This document shows, in pieces, positions 34,301 to 45,148 of a stretch of 64,000 nucleotides of DNA. Source of the DNA: Liopterus haemorrhoidalis (taxonomy: Eukaryota > Arthropoda > Insecta > Coleoptera > Dytiscidae); contig OZ020613.1 of assembly GCA_963971575.1 (NCBI GenBank), forward strand, positions 44,010,239 to 44,074,238. The letters run 5' to 3'. Each line of letters begins with the position of its first letter. The stretch's first letter is position 1. The position numbers and the translations under genes were made by a program. The notes under the pieces are model-generated. The model was not told the DNA's origin and searched no databases. It worked only from the letters and a program-made list of their open reading frames with translations.

Positions 34301-37300
34301 GGAACAAAATGAATATCAAAATAGCGGTCGTCAAATAATGTTATAAAATAACACCTAAAGCTAACGAAGCACGAAGCATGCATTATCTTATAGAACCGAC
34401 AAAACAAATGAGCGCTGTATAATTTACTTGTATTTGATTTAACGCTACGTACAACCCTCAGAGATAACTAGTTTTCTATACAAAACTAACAATCTGAAAT
34501 AAAATTAGTGACAATCTATACACCAAATTTTGCACAGAATTTTTATCTATCTAATAGGATATTTTTCATTGTAGAAAAAATTATATATCAATAATAGGTA
34601 TTACACAACAATGTTCTGTAATTTTTTAAATATATTTGTGGGATTCAAATAATTTTTATATTCATATAGTTTTGTTAAGAAATGTTCAAATAATACACCA
34701 ACATTTTTTTCGACATGATTTTTTATAGTTTAGAACCTTCGTCGAAAAATATTATACTTGATGATAATGAAATGCCACTTGGCACAATTATTCTTTACGA
34801 AAAATAAATCATTTTTACCTGCAGCACCTATATTGAGAACCGCGGTAGATTCGAGGTGGCGGCAAAAGTAGATTACCAAGTATAATAAATATAAGTAATT
34901 TTCACAATAGAACAAAATATCCAAACATGTTTGTAGAATGAAGCTTTAGCTACAATTTGCCCCACGTACACAAATATACATCAAATGGTTTACAAGATGG
35001 CGTTTACAACACAATTTGTTTATTTACAATTACATGACAGTTTATTTTACAATTAAAAATATCCTATTAGATAGATAAAAAATGGCTGCAAATTTTGATG
35101 TATGGATTGTTACTAATTTTATTTCAAATTATCTTGTATAAGAAATTATACGGTTGTGCGCCCCCTTAAGGGGCGCATATGATCCATCATTTGTAAGTTA
35201 CTTGTCATATTATCCATCATATCATATGTAATATCAGTTTGATGAGCACTCCGCCTATGACTAATGTTTTACATATTCAACTCACACTGGTTATTAATAG
35301 TTTAAAAAATCTACATGAAGATACAAAATACAAAGTAATTTTCATGCAGCTGAGTAGTTGCATTAAGAATACGTTATGAACGTTCACTTATTACATAAGC
35401 ATCAATAAAACAAGATCTACTGACCAGTTTTTGAGACAACTGCACTTTCTAGTATTTCTTCTTCAAATTCACTGGTGTCCACAGGTTCAGACTTGATGTA
35501 TATCTTTTCTGTGTGGGTGTTATTATAATATAAGTCATCTGAAACTCCATCTGTGATACCTGAAATAAGTTATCATAGTATTTACTTCCGAAAAAAGGCA
35601 GTAGTGCCAATGGCAAGTAAAACCTTAGAATCTCAATTAAAAAAGTAGAATTTGGAATTTCATTCGCATACTTCATTCGACTCAAAATGTGCGTGCTATT
35701 GCTGATGGACGAGCTGTCTCAAACTGGTTACTTCAATTGAAAAGTGGAACCCACGAATCTAAATATGGTCCCAATATTTCTGAGATTTCCAGCAAACTGA
35801 TGTGCAAACAAAATTCAATTGTTAAATACGTTTTCGACAATTCGTTGATCCGGTTTTCGACAAGATTGTGATCCGATTCGTTAAATTATATAAAACATGT
35901 CCGGTTAATGAAATTAATGAATATAGTTAAAAGTTGTATTGCTGAGTCGCACAGTTTTGTGGTTAAGTGGCGTTCCGGTTCATGAAATATTCTATTTCAA
36001 GCCCTGCTAGGAAATGCAGTGTCGACTCATCATCATTTCTAATGATCCAACGGAAAAATTAAACATACCTTTAGACAACCTTAATTCTATTACAGCTTCC
36101 GGACTGCCACCACAAAAACTCACTTTATATTCAAAGTTAGCGTTGTCGTTATGTCGACCAAGGGTGCATTCGAGTTGTACAGGGTAGAGCGAGCACTGAG
36201 CGAACAGTTGATGGTGACGTCATGAATAGAGCACTAACGGAGCGCTGCAACTCGAACACGGAGCGACCGTTGTTGTAACGTAGTGTTTATAAAATCTAAC
36301 CCTATAATTTTAGGCGGCGTTTATCAAAAAATCAAAATTATATACCTCGGTTTTTCCTTGATTTTTTTTTTCAATGATGAAGAAATAAAATTAATTAAAA
36401 ATTAGATAATAATTAATGAATTAATTTAATGATTTTTTTTATTTTAATTTTATGCACGGTGTATTTTAATAATTTTTTTGCTGTTTACAGAATGTCACAA
36501 ATACATAAAATGGCCGTACTCTGTAGCCATAGACAAATAACAATATTATTTGTCTATTGTTATTTGTCTAAGGCTATTATTTTTATTTTATTTATAATTT
36601 AATTTTTAACTTTCATTTCATTCCCGCCGTTCCCCCACTTTTTTACGTCATACTCCATATGCTCGGTCTTAAAACCCCGAACACATAGGGCGCACTCTAA
36701 ATGCTCGCTCGATCGCAAAACGAATGCAATTGAGTGTACTCCGAGCGTAAAATCGAACACGTTTGAGTGTACAGAACGTGCTCGGAACGCTCGGAGCGTC
36801 AAATCGAATGTACCCCAAGTAAATGAATGAAAGTAAGAATGTAAATAAACTTCAGACTTAGTAAATTGTGTTGGCATGGTGGTCGCGGTTTTATGAAAAA
36901 ATGTGTAAAGCTAGAGGTTATAACGGGTGTTGGAAAAGGTAGTATTGTTTTCATTCCAAAATATACCAATCTTAAAGAACAGGATCTAGTTTTCCTTGAG
37001 AGTTGCCTTTGTTATTACAATCAGTGAAGCCCAAAAACAAACTTTCCAAAAAATTGGGGTCTACCTCCCGAAGTTATTATTCACGATTTTCGAGGGTTCG
37101 TTATTACATCTAAATTGGGGTTATTGTCCCAACAAGCCTCCAGTAGTTACTATTACTCTATCTTTGTTTTCAATGTTAATAAGCGTTTTAATTTTTAGGA
37201 TATAGCTATTTTTACACACACCAGAAAATTTAAAGTAACAGATTGAAAATTATGTTCTTTTTCAATTTTATTATTTTGTAGACTATATTTAGATAGCTTT

Positions 37301-40300
37301 GAATGCTCTACTAAACAATGAACGAAGATTGTATCGACACCAAGGAGAACAAAATGCACCATTTAATTTTGCTACTACTGTATCTTTTGGAGGAGGTTCA
37401 AATATGGTGTGGGGTGGAATATGTTTTGGAGCTCGCACAGAGTTAGTGGTGATTGATGGCGGAGAAGTTAACTGCAGATAGGTACATCAGTGATATTCTT
37501 TAAGACCATGTTGTACCTTTTCCACCCTAATGCAGGATAATGCCCACTGTGTAACAGACTTTTTAAAACAAGTGGGTATAACAACAATGGGTTGGCCAGC
37601 GTGCTCTCCTGACCTCAACCCGATTGAACATTATTCCAAAAAACATCGTACTAGAACAAGGGTGGCAAACTCGCGGCCCGTAACTAGTATTTTTGCGGCC
37701 CGACTGACGTAGTATAAGAATAGGATAGATATTATCCGATAAACATTTGCCTCGTTCGGGTTGCCTATCTTAATGATTTAGATATAAGTCGCGTGGCATC
37801 ACAGAGTACAGCGTGGCATGTATATTTTGAAATGACGGGCAGACGCATCTCTTCCCCCTCCACTAATACTAACAACGCCATCAGTCTATTAGTCATCCAC
37901 AGCGGTGACAGGTTGGGCGATTTATCGCAAATTGGGCGACCGAAAAAGGCAAATTGTGCCTCGTTTACGACAAATTGCGATAGTGCCGAATTGGGCGTCT
38001 ATGTTTTCAAAAGCAAGGTTTTTTGGGCGTTTTGTGTTTCATACTCTTATAATTCTCATTATCATATCACGTCATAAAATTTCCACAGTAAAAGGCGCTT
38101 ATTGTATATCGGTTTAATATTAATTTATAACTTACAGTCTGTTTCAAACGCTTAGGCGGAACTAAATGGGAATTTCGTTCTTTTAGGTTGTCACGACAAG
38201 GGAACTTTCTTGGGTTATTTAATTTTTTACGTTGGAATGTCAAAATTTAAAATTACAACAATGAAACCATAGAAACGAATGACCTATGTCAAAATTAAAT
38301 TATTTTTTTATATATTTTAATGACAAAAAAATAAATAAATGGGAAATTTGTATTAAGAATTACACAAAAAATCAAAATATAAAGAAAATGACATTTTAAA
38401 ATGATATTAACCTTAACCAAAAAATGTTTATTGTAAGTATAATTTACAAAGCTTAAACAAAACGGCCGAAAAGCACGATTTAAGCGATGAAAGTAACTAA
38501 ATTGCAAAATCTAGTTCCGCCTAAGCGTTTGAAACAGACTGTATATCTTCTAATTAGAATTTTTTTACTTACAAAAAAGCGCTTCAATAGAGTTCATTTT
38601 AAAGGTTTTTTTTTGTAAGTACGCAAGCGAGGAACGTTCCGTTCCAGTCGACCGGCGTAGCGTAGTGGTAACACATGGGCTCTGCGTTACTGATGTCTCG
38701 GGTTCGAATCCCGATCAGGCATGGAATTTTTCAAAAATAAGAATTGTCTTGGCTAGTTGCCAAAGAAGCAAAGGCCATAAAATAAATTTAAAAAAAAACG
38801 TATCTTTCCGATTCTGAACTGTGTTGAAACAAACCTATAAAAACATTACTCATAAAGATGTCCTCAATAATTATTAATATTAAGTGTTATTATAATAAGA
38901 AATTATATGTCTTAATTTTTTACGAAGATATTATTTTTTTTATTGTGACGTGTCTTTATTTCGGCGCTTTGGGCGACATCTACTAACAAATTCGGCGATT
39001 ATAGAACAGCTTAATCTGGTAACCCTGGTCATGCATTAGTGTTGTACTGATTTGCTTGATGCGCATAGCGGGAAATATTTTGCTTTATTTTACTTCATGT
39101 TTACTAAAGTATTGCAAGAAAATGAAGCGGCGGTTCATGCAAGCTATGTCTTATCTGAGTTGATAGCTAGACATTCGAAACCTTTCACAGAAGGTGATTT
39201 CATCAAGGAATGCCTAATTAAAGCTGGAGAAATTGTTTGCCCTGGAAGTGTGAAAGCTTTTCAAGGAATCTCTTTGTCTCGAAATACAGTTGCGGAAAGA
39301 GTTACTGATTTGGCCGCCAATTTAAGTGATCAGATCAAAGCAAAAACATCTAGTTTCGAAGCATTTTCCATTGCCTGTGACGAGAGTACGGACGTTGGGG
39401 GCGTGGCTCAATTAGCTGTGTTTCTTCGTGCTTGCGATACAGATTTCAATATTTTTGAAGAATTGTTAGAACTAATACCGATGCGTGGTACTACTACAGG
39501 ACAATATATATTTAATCGTGTTTATGAACTGTTGCAAAAATACAATCTACCTCTGTCAAAATTAACTTCTGTAGCTACTGATGGCGCTCCATCGATGACC
39601 GGAAAAAACAACGGCTTCGTGGCATTACTACGAAAACAACTAAGTCAAATTCATGATGGTTCCAAAATTCATCATACGCATTGTATTATACACCAAGAAG
39701 TACTATGCACGAAGGTAATAAAAATGAAAAATGTGTTATCATATATAAAAAAAATTTATTAATTTTATAAGATCTCGAGGCTTAAATCAGCGACAATTTT
39801 CTGTTTTCTTAAGTGAATTACAATGCGAATATTCGGGTTTGTCCTACTATACCCAGGTACGTTGGTTATCCTGCTGCAATATTCTTAAACAATTCTGGGA
39901 TTTGAAAGAAGAAATATTTCAATTTTTAATAACAAAAATCAAGACGTAAGTTTATTTTCTGATCCAATATGATTGCAGGATGTATCTTTCATGGTTGATA
40001 TAACACAACACTTAACCGATTTAAATTTAGCGCTGCAAGGAAAAGATCAGATCATTACGAACATGTGTGACAAAGTTAAAGCATTCAAATGTAAGCTAGT
40101 TCTTTGGGAAAAGCAACTGAAAGATGGAGATCTAGCACACTTTCCGACGTGCAACATGAACAAATCAAGTTTAGATATAAATGTATCGTATCAGATATAT
40201 TCAGAAAAGGTTTTAAGTCTTAGAACTGAATTTGAAACAAGATTTGCAGATTTTAATTGTTTGGAAAGCAATTTTTCTTTGTTTTCTTCGATTTTCTCAA

Positions 40301-41866
40301 TAAATATAGATTCAGTACCTAGTCATATGCAAATGGAGGTGATCTAGATTCATTGCGATTCAAATTTGAAGGCAAAATTCATTGAAACTGGTGTGCCTGA
40401 ATTTTACAAATATTTACCAGCCAGGTTTGAAAATACTCGAAAATTCGCATATGAAATTATATCCATGTTCGGAAGTACTTATCGGTGCGAGCAGTTATTT
40501 ACACTTATGAAAGGAAATAAGTCTCCTCTCAGATCCAGAATTAACGATGCTCACCTTGGGTCATTTTTGAAAGTAATAACTGCGAACAGGATTTCTTCCG
40601 AGATAGGAAAGATAGTAGCAGAGAAGAGAAGCCAAGTGTCAGGAAGTAAACACTAAGTTTTGCTTGTTATTTTTTTTATACTTTACTATTCGAAATAAAC
40701 CTGCGTTTCTATGAACATTGTTTTTTTTTTTGCGGCCCACCTAAACTTAAACCTTTTTAATTTGGCCCATGTTAACCTTTGAGTTTGACATGCTTGTACT
40801 AGAAGATTACCTGAGATATATCAACAATATTTACACTACAGGGAAAAGAATTAGATTTTTATGTCTGTTCCTTTAAATTTGCCGGTGTGGTTATATACTG
40901 AACGTGTACGTAATGGACTATTTATACATACTGTAGGTATACGAGTGCATGCAAGCGTAAGGTTTAGTAACGATATGCGACTCATTACTCATTACACTGC
41001 ATTGCAAACTGATAACGGCCAGTTCATATAATAAATTTAGGGTAGGAACATGTAAAGAGTTAGTTACCGGAGCGCTTGTTGCTTGTACATGCCAACGACT
41101 ATTACCAACGCTTGTGGACGCTGGATAATGTACAAGTAGAGATCTGGTAACCAGAGCCTGTTCACTGAATTTACTTAATCAAAAAATGGCCTGGTTTAGA
41201 ATGAATGTTCCTGTATTTGTGGAGGTGTAATGTATCTGCTAAAACTTTCCACTTCCGCAGACCAGATGATGAATTTATTTTTTGGAAAATAATTATGAAA
41301 TATAAGTAAATCGATTTAAATTTGTCAGTACTGGACTGAAACGCAGCCAGGTCACAACTGATTAGCTGAGTCTATTTCAACATTTCTATTAGTAAATTCT
41401 TAATTCATGTCTAGAAAAATCCACACCATAAACTCGTTATCTAAACGAGTTATCAACTCGTTTTTAACGATAGAATGAGGATTTTGTTAAATAAAATAAT
41501 CAAAAGCCTCTTTCAATCGTTCAAAGTTACTAGATATCAAAATCTAGTTCCGCTTAAAGCAAAGAAACAGACTACAGGTACATAAACGAGATTATTTGAG
41601 ATGTTCACTAATCATTGCCTAATTTCGCCTGATATAAACTGAACAGTAACTTTAAAACATAACTAATATGAGATTTATTAAAAATGAGATAGTTATAAAT
41701 ACGCTTATTACCAACCATTCTCCAATTTAACTGTGTGCTTTATTCCAGAAGTCGCTATGTAGCCATCAGTAACTTCATATTCTGTCTTAATGTAAAGTTC
41801 TTCTTTAATAATATCATTATCTCTGGTATCATCTGGATGCATATCACAGCCTATCTCATCATCCAT
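28386..41866 (-). CDS. Poly-C2H2 zinc-finger protein, gene 3 (four exons)
   Basis: The model is join(41866..41716, 35559..35425, 33776..33618, 29686..28386): 151, 135, 159 and 1301 nt, or 581 residues. All introns are phase 1 and GT-AG. Exon 1 starts MDDEIGCDMHPDDTRDN. Exons 1, 2 and 3 each carry an acidic segment with one motif: LYIKTEYEV, IYIKSEPVD and IDIKPEYVD. Exon 4 encodes a half finger without its CxxC, then 14 canonical CX2CX12HX3H fingers, ending HSE-stop inside a linker. It is likely a nuclear DNA-binding regulator; the acidic exons may be effector or SUMO-acceptor regions (inference). The introns are swollen by transposons, including a four-level nest in intron 1. Confidence 0.85.
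29889..30808 (+). mobile_element. Internally deleted hAT element
   Basis: The ends TAGGGTTACCATACGTCCCG and (inverted) TACGGTTACCATA are accompanied by repeats of TGTCCCGGTTT near both termini. CTATACAT and CTAAACAT (29881-29888 and 30809-30816) look like an 8-bp duplication with one change. It lies in intron 3 of gene 3, antisense to the gene. Confidence 0.75.
30312..30680 (+). pseudogene. hAT transposase C-terminal fragment
   Basis: An open frame of about 122 codons, ending TAA at 30678-30680, reads KNLWLEKGTSIEKKW, then FPETSTSIELLFSIMQSVWT, SERNIGALLFVKTN, NCTEFYKHIENN and VLSTEKYRNI. This is the C-terminal dimerisation block of hAT transposases (FPGTNAxVERxFS and WTxERN-type motifs). 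The upstream part is absent. The clean frame suggests recent loss of the rest or selection on the tail; I favour the first. Confidence 0.75.
30817..31356. other. AT-rich intronic spacer
   Basis: I see no gene or transposon terminus here; it is intron 3 of gene 3. Confidence 0.4.
31357..31482 (+). pseudogene. Short DUF4817-like fragment
   Basis: The 41-residue frame MAYVHSSNEEMADIVLPFGE, then CQINSVRAQHLCQERFPE, resembles the DUF4817 helix-turn-helix module found at the N-terminus of many insect transposon-derived proteins ('EKxxMxxxYGECxxNAxxAxxxYxxRFP'). It ends at a stop right after FPEGKG. About 500 bp downstream is CAAACAAACATCCTGTATAT (31983-32002), a sequence of the type often found at the ends of such insect elements. 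Confidence 0.45.
32376..33424 (+). repeat. Dispersed 1-kb TIR repeat, copy C
   Basis: It opens AGGGTTTTGTAGGTATGAC and closes AAATACCTGCAAAACCCTGA plus the GTGTGAA-AA-TTCACAC hairpin, like copies A and B. The CTGT array is short (about seven units). The tRNA-like core is at about 32940-33002. It sits in intron 3 of gene 3. Confidence 0.78.
34443..35165. mobile_element. TTAA-flanked long-TIR element (piggyBac-like MITE), copy 1
   Basis: The inverted ends begin near CGTACAACCCTC / GCGCACAACC. They continue as about 120-bp inverted arms containing CTATCTAATAGGATATTTTT and its inverse. TTAA lies at both edges (34439-34442 and 35166-35169), the target duplication of piggyBac elements. It is non-coding and lies in intron 2 of gene 3. 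A second copy is at 41984-42743. Confidence 0.65.
36162..36816. mobile_element. MITE-like element with GGTGCATTCGA ends
   Basis: GGGTGCATTCGAGTTG at the left is matched by the inverse of the right end (GGGGTACATTCGATTTG). Both subterminal regions repeat GAGCG/CGCTC motifs. An AAG-type short duplication is possible but ambiguous. It lies in intron 1 of gene 3. Confidence 0.55.
37299..37655 (+). pseudogene. Tc1/mariner transposase fragments
   Basis: Two short frames read NMVWGGICFGARTELVVIDG and, after a frameshift, MQDNAHCVTDFLKQVG followed by GWPACSPDLNPIEH. These are the WGG..., QDNAxxH and WPxxSPDLNPIE blocks of Tc1 transposases, including two catalytic acids. The N-terminal DNA-binding region is absent. 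Confidence 0.75.
38135..38541. mobile_element. Tc1/mariner-type MITE with perfect ends
   Basis: CAGTCTGTTTCAAACGCTTA at the left has an exact inverse at the right, and the match extends through GGCGGAACTA (30 bp). TA flanks both sides (38133-38134 and 38542-38543). It is non-coding, 407 bp. A degraded piece of the same family lies at 41550-41575. Confidence 0.9.
38650..38797 (+). mobile_element. tRNA-derived SINE, copy 2
   Basis: GACCGGCGTAGCGTAGTGGT, then CGGGTTCGAATCCCGATC and the tail GGCATGGAATTTTTCAAAAA match the copy at 19977-20124. It ends in an A-rich tract. No clean target duplication is left. Confidence 0.8.
39052..40656 (+). pseudogene. hAT transposase, GTF2IRD2/ZBED-like, disrupted
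   Basis: Three frames, 39052-39762, 39973-40347 and 40366-40656, together cover most of a hAT transposase. Visible blocks are SLSRNTVAERVTDLA, FSIACDESTDVGGVAQLAVF (catalytic Asp), TDGAPSMTGKNNGFVALL (second Asp) and HCIIHQEVLCTKVIK, plus YKYLPARFENTRKFAYEIIS and FGSTYRCEQLFTLMK at the dimerisation end. Lesions are a 1-nt frameshift near 39755, an in-frame TGA at 39970 where a Trp is expected (SDPI-stop-LQDVSF), and a TAG at about 40345. The start at 39052 is an in-frame ATG; the N-terminal BED-type finger is not seen. Confidence 0.8.
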
Positions 41867-41983
41867 ATTCACTCCTGGAAGAATAATGTACTGTCATATA
41901 AAAGAACTAATCGCTATAACAATGGTAAGTAAATTCATGTTTAAATCAGAACTTTTTATGTTAGAATAAGTTGCTTTGTTATT

Positions 41984-42743
41984 GGCTGCGTACAACCCCC
42001 AGAGCTTACTAGTTTCTTATACAAAATTAACAATCTGAAAGAAAATTAGTAACAATCTATACATCAAATTTTGCACCCAATTTTTATCTATCTAATAGGA
42101 TATTTTTAATTGTAGAAACATTTATTGTAAAAATATTATCGCTCAATAACTGAAAAATAGACATCAGCGATATTGTTCTGTATTTTTTTAAAATCTATTT
42201 GTGGGTTTCGAATAACTTTTATATTTATATAGTTTTGTGTAGAAATGTTCAAATAATACGTCAACATTTTTTTCGACTTGATTACTTACAGTTTAGAGCC
42301 TTCGTCGAAAAATATTATACTTGATGATAATAGAATGCCACTTGGTACAAGTATTCTTCACGAAAAATAAATCATTTTTACCCGTATCACCTATTTTGAA
42401 AACCGCGGTAGATTCAAGATGGCGGCAAAAATAGAATACCAAGTACTATAACTATAAGTAGTTTTCACAATAGAGTTAAATAGTTACAAACGTATTTGTA
42501 GAATGAAGCTTTAGCTATAATTTGCCGCGTCGTACGCAAATATGCATGGATTGGTTTACAAGATGGCGTCTAGAATGCAATTTGCCTATTTAAAATTACA
42601 TAACAGTTTTTTCTACAATTAAAAATATCCTATTAGATAGATAAAAATTCGCTGCAAATTTTGATATATAGATTGTTATTAATTTTATTTACGATAATTA
42701 GTTTTGCATAAAAATATTAAGAACTATAGGGTTGTGCGTCGCC
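41984..42743. mobile_element. Long-TIR element (piggyBac-like MITE), copy 2
   Basis: It is the same family as 34443-35165, with CGTACAACCCCCAGAGCTTA at the left and the inverse of GACGCACAACCCTATAG at the right. TTAA is present at the right (42744-42747); the left edge is degraded. It begins only about 120 bp upstream of the gene 3 start codon, so it may supply 5' UTR or promoter sequence (inference). Confidence 0.6.
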
Positions 42744-43019
42744 TTAACAATATAGATGGCACAACCAAATATATATTCCTCCAATCAACATATATATTTT
42801 AGGAGCTCAGCGGAAAAGTGGTACCAGTAACATTTTTACTAAAATTGAGATAAGTGTTAATAAAATCTATTCGGATGAAAAATAATATAAGTGTTTTAAA
42901 TGGATGTTAATTATAGGTAAACTGGTATAACTGCACTTGTACAATATTTCCTCAAAACAAATTAGTAAAACATCAACGATGTTAGTTAAAACTCTCTGTA
43001 ACTCCCTTGAAAATAAAGA

Positions 43020-44185
43020 AGAATGTTCAGTTTAGTTTTGTGATCTTAGAAAGCGTTTGTTCATATGTCACATAGTATACTACTAGAAAAAATAGAATAT
43101 TATGGTATCAGAGGTACAGCTCTTCGATTTATAACATCTTATCTGCTCAATCGCATTCAGATTGTTGCACATAATTCGGTAAGAAGTGACCCTTGTTACA
43201 TCAAATCAGGAATTTCCCAAGGAAGTATTCTGGGGTCTTTGTTATTTAACATTTATGTACATGACACGCCTCATAATATGTCATGTAATTCTTTTCTTTA
43301 TGCCGATGACACAACATCAGTCGTAAACGACGAAGATGACGACATACTGTCAGTTAAGGCTGCTGTCGCAAACTTGGAAAAGATCGAATGGTTTGAGGTA
43401 AATAATCTGCATTTGAACAAATAGAAAACTAAGAGCATGACCTTCACATCCAAAAGAAGAAATCCCAGGACCGACACCGGAGACTTTCTAGGCATACGTT
43501 TGGATTCTGGATTAACATGGAAATGTCACATCGATACATTAAGTGGAAAACTAAACAAAGCTATTTATGCCATACGACGAGTAAGGAAGATATCGAATCA
43601 AAAATTAGCTCAAACAACATACTATTCGCTATTTCATTCAGTCATGGCCTATGGATTGTCAATCTGGGGAAGTTCACCGCAGAAATGATATTTCTACATC
43701 AGAAGAAAGCAGTCAGGGCCATTGTAAATGCACCGAAAACAGTATCCTGCAGACTAATTTTCAAGGAGTTGAATAAACTTACGCTTCATGGGCAGTTTAT
43801 ATATCTGAAAGCCACGGAAAAAAAGAAAATATGTGGAAATCTTTGTATGCGCAAAGAATCTCATATTCACAACATAAGATCCAAAGAAAATTTAACTGTG
43901 CCACAATCACGACTGGAAGTTACGAGAAAGATGAATATTGGATTCAATATTTTCAATAAAATCCCAGCGAATCCCATGATAGAAATATAAACGCGAAAAT
44001 ATTCAAATATATTTTTAAAAAATTCCTTGCCAAACAAGCCTACTATTCTGTTCAAGAATTTCTAAATGAATAACTTGTATTTATTGTATTTTTAAATAAT
44101 TGTTTACTTGTAAACATTGATTTCATGTACTTTTTTTGGCATAGCTTGTAAATTATTTTAAGTTGAATAAAGGATTATTATTATT
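43020..44185 (+). pseudogene. 5'-truncated LINE, reverse-transcriptase domain fragments
   Basis: The frame MSHSILLEKIEYYGIRGTAL, then SGISQGSILGSLLFNIYVHD and FLYADDTTSV, gives the RT palm with the YADD motif. After a TAG at 43422 the next frames give GDFLGIRLDSGLTWKCHID and YGLSIWGSS. Upstream sequence and the endonuclease are missing. The copy ends near an ATT-rich tail (44170-44185). It is a CR1/Jockey-group element; several stops and frameshifts make it dead. Confidence 0.75.
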
Positions 44186-44189
44186 TGGG

Positions 44190-45148
44190 GTTTGTCAGGT
44201 CTTGACAAGCGTCCACTAATCTCAAACTTCAGCAACCTTTTGGGCCGCGTCATACTAGAGACTAGTGGAGCTATATATACACGGCTACATCCTAAACCCT
44301 GGCGATATGCAGACGCGGAAAATATGCCAGGTCCAGTGTCCGCGCAATGCGGAGTGACCCCGAGCAGCACTCATTTTTGCATCCTGCAGATCAAAGAGGT
44401 GGCAGAGGATCTGCAAGCGGGAATGGACGCGATTTCCCTTCGATAGGAGTCTTTCATACCATCCAAAACACTAACTATCAGGACTACATACTACTAATTA
44501 TACCCTGGATACAGATTTCTAAGCTTGGACCATAGATCCATATACTTGGACCTCTTTTTCCTCCTCCTTGAGAGAGATATTCTTCTCAGCTGGACTTGAG
44601 AATTCGATCACATACATCTGTTTGGTCTCAATATCCAGGAGGGTTATGTCCGGCTTAGTGCCTGTCAGTAACCTCGAGGTGGGGAAGGAATAATTCCAAT
44701 AAATTCGACACTTGGAATTTTCCACCACCGATTCTATGTCAGAAGGGACGTACGGTATGACCGGTATTTGGTCAATACCATAAGCATGTCTAAGATGATA
44801 GTAGAGCACGCGGAGAGCAGCATTATGTCGAGACACGTAGCTCGACGCTGCAAGAGATGGACAAGCAGACAGAATGTGCATAATCGTTTTAGGATGGTGG
44901 TGGCACAACCTACAGAGTATGGACTCCGCTATTTGGAATATACGAGCCCTGTACGCCAAAGTATTTATAACACCATCCTGACACGCAAACACAAAACCTT
45001 CTTTTTCCGATCTCAAACCAGCCGACTTAAGAAATGAGAACGTGAGTTCGGTAGACACTATGCAGGACACAACGGAATATGACCTATCCCGCTGTTGCCG
45101 AGTTAAATACTCGATGATGACTAACTTGTCGACAAAAAATATTTGCAA
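44190..45148 (-). pseudogene. R2-like LINE C-terminus with restriction-like endonuclease
   Basis: The minus-strand frame 45148-44519 contains CRLCHHHPKTIMHILSAC, a CX2CX8HX4C zinc knuckle, then KPDITLLDIETKQMYVIEF, which fits the PD-(12-14)-D/E core of the restriction-like endonuclease of R2/NeSL-group LINEs, and a Lys-rich NISLKEEEKEVQVYG. A second frame, 44370-44158 (TPHCADTGPGIFSAS), probably continues the tail beyond a stop. The reverse transcriptase is not present upstream, so the copy is 5'-truncated. Sequence around it is AT-rich without rRNA genes, so it is not in an rDNA target. Confidence 0.65.

Larger units (their letters stand above)
37900..39027. mobile_element. Non-autonomous hAT element inside the larger hAT
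   Basis: The ends CAGCGGTGACAGGTTGGGCG and (inverted) CAGGGTTACCAGATTAAGC are similar. GTCATCCA and GTCATGCA (37892-37899 and 39028-39035) look like an 8-bp duplication with one change. TTGGGCG repeats lie near both ends. It contains a Tc1-type MITE (38135-38541) and SINE copy 2 (38650-38797). Confidence 0.65.
37657..40796 (+). mobile_element. hAT transposon nested in the Tc1 element
   Basis: The ends CAAGGGTGGCAAACTCGCGG and (inverted) CAAGCATGTCAAACTCAAAG have subterminal GCGGCCC repeats. An exact duplication, TACTAGAA, flanks it (37649-37656 and 40797-40804). It carries a plus-strand transposase and itself contains a smaller hAT element at 37900-39027. Confidence 0.88.
37203..40900 (+). 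mobile_element. Tc1/mariner element split by a hAT element
   Basis: CACACCAGAAAATTTAAAGT at 37217 and its diverged inverse, ACACCGGCAAATTTAAAGGA, near 40860-40890 form the inverted ends. Transposase remnants lie at 37299-37650. Removing the 3.1-kb hAT insertion leaves a Tc1 remnant of only about 560 bp, already deleted before the hAT arrived. The boundaries are approximate. Confidence 0.65.

Noticed and set aside
39946..39978. 33-bp GTAAGT...TTGCAG mini-intron in the hAT transposase
   Set aside because: It is too short for an intron, and its translation (SLFSDPI-stop-LQ) aligns with the family's SDPxWL block, so it is coding sequence with a Trp-to-stop change.
44192..44446. Plus-strand 84-codon frame over the R2-like region
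   Set aside because: It is antisense to the R2-like C-terminal sequence and has no recognised domain.
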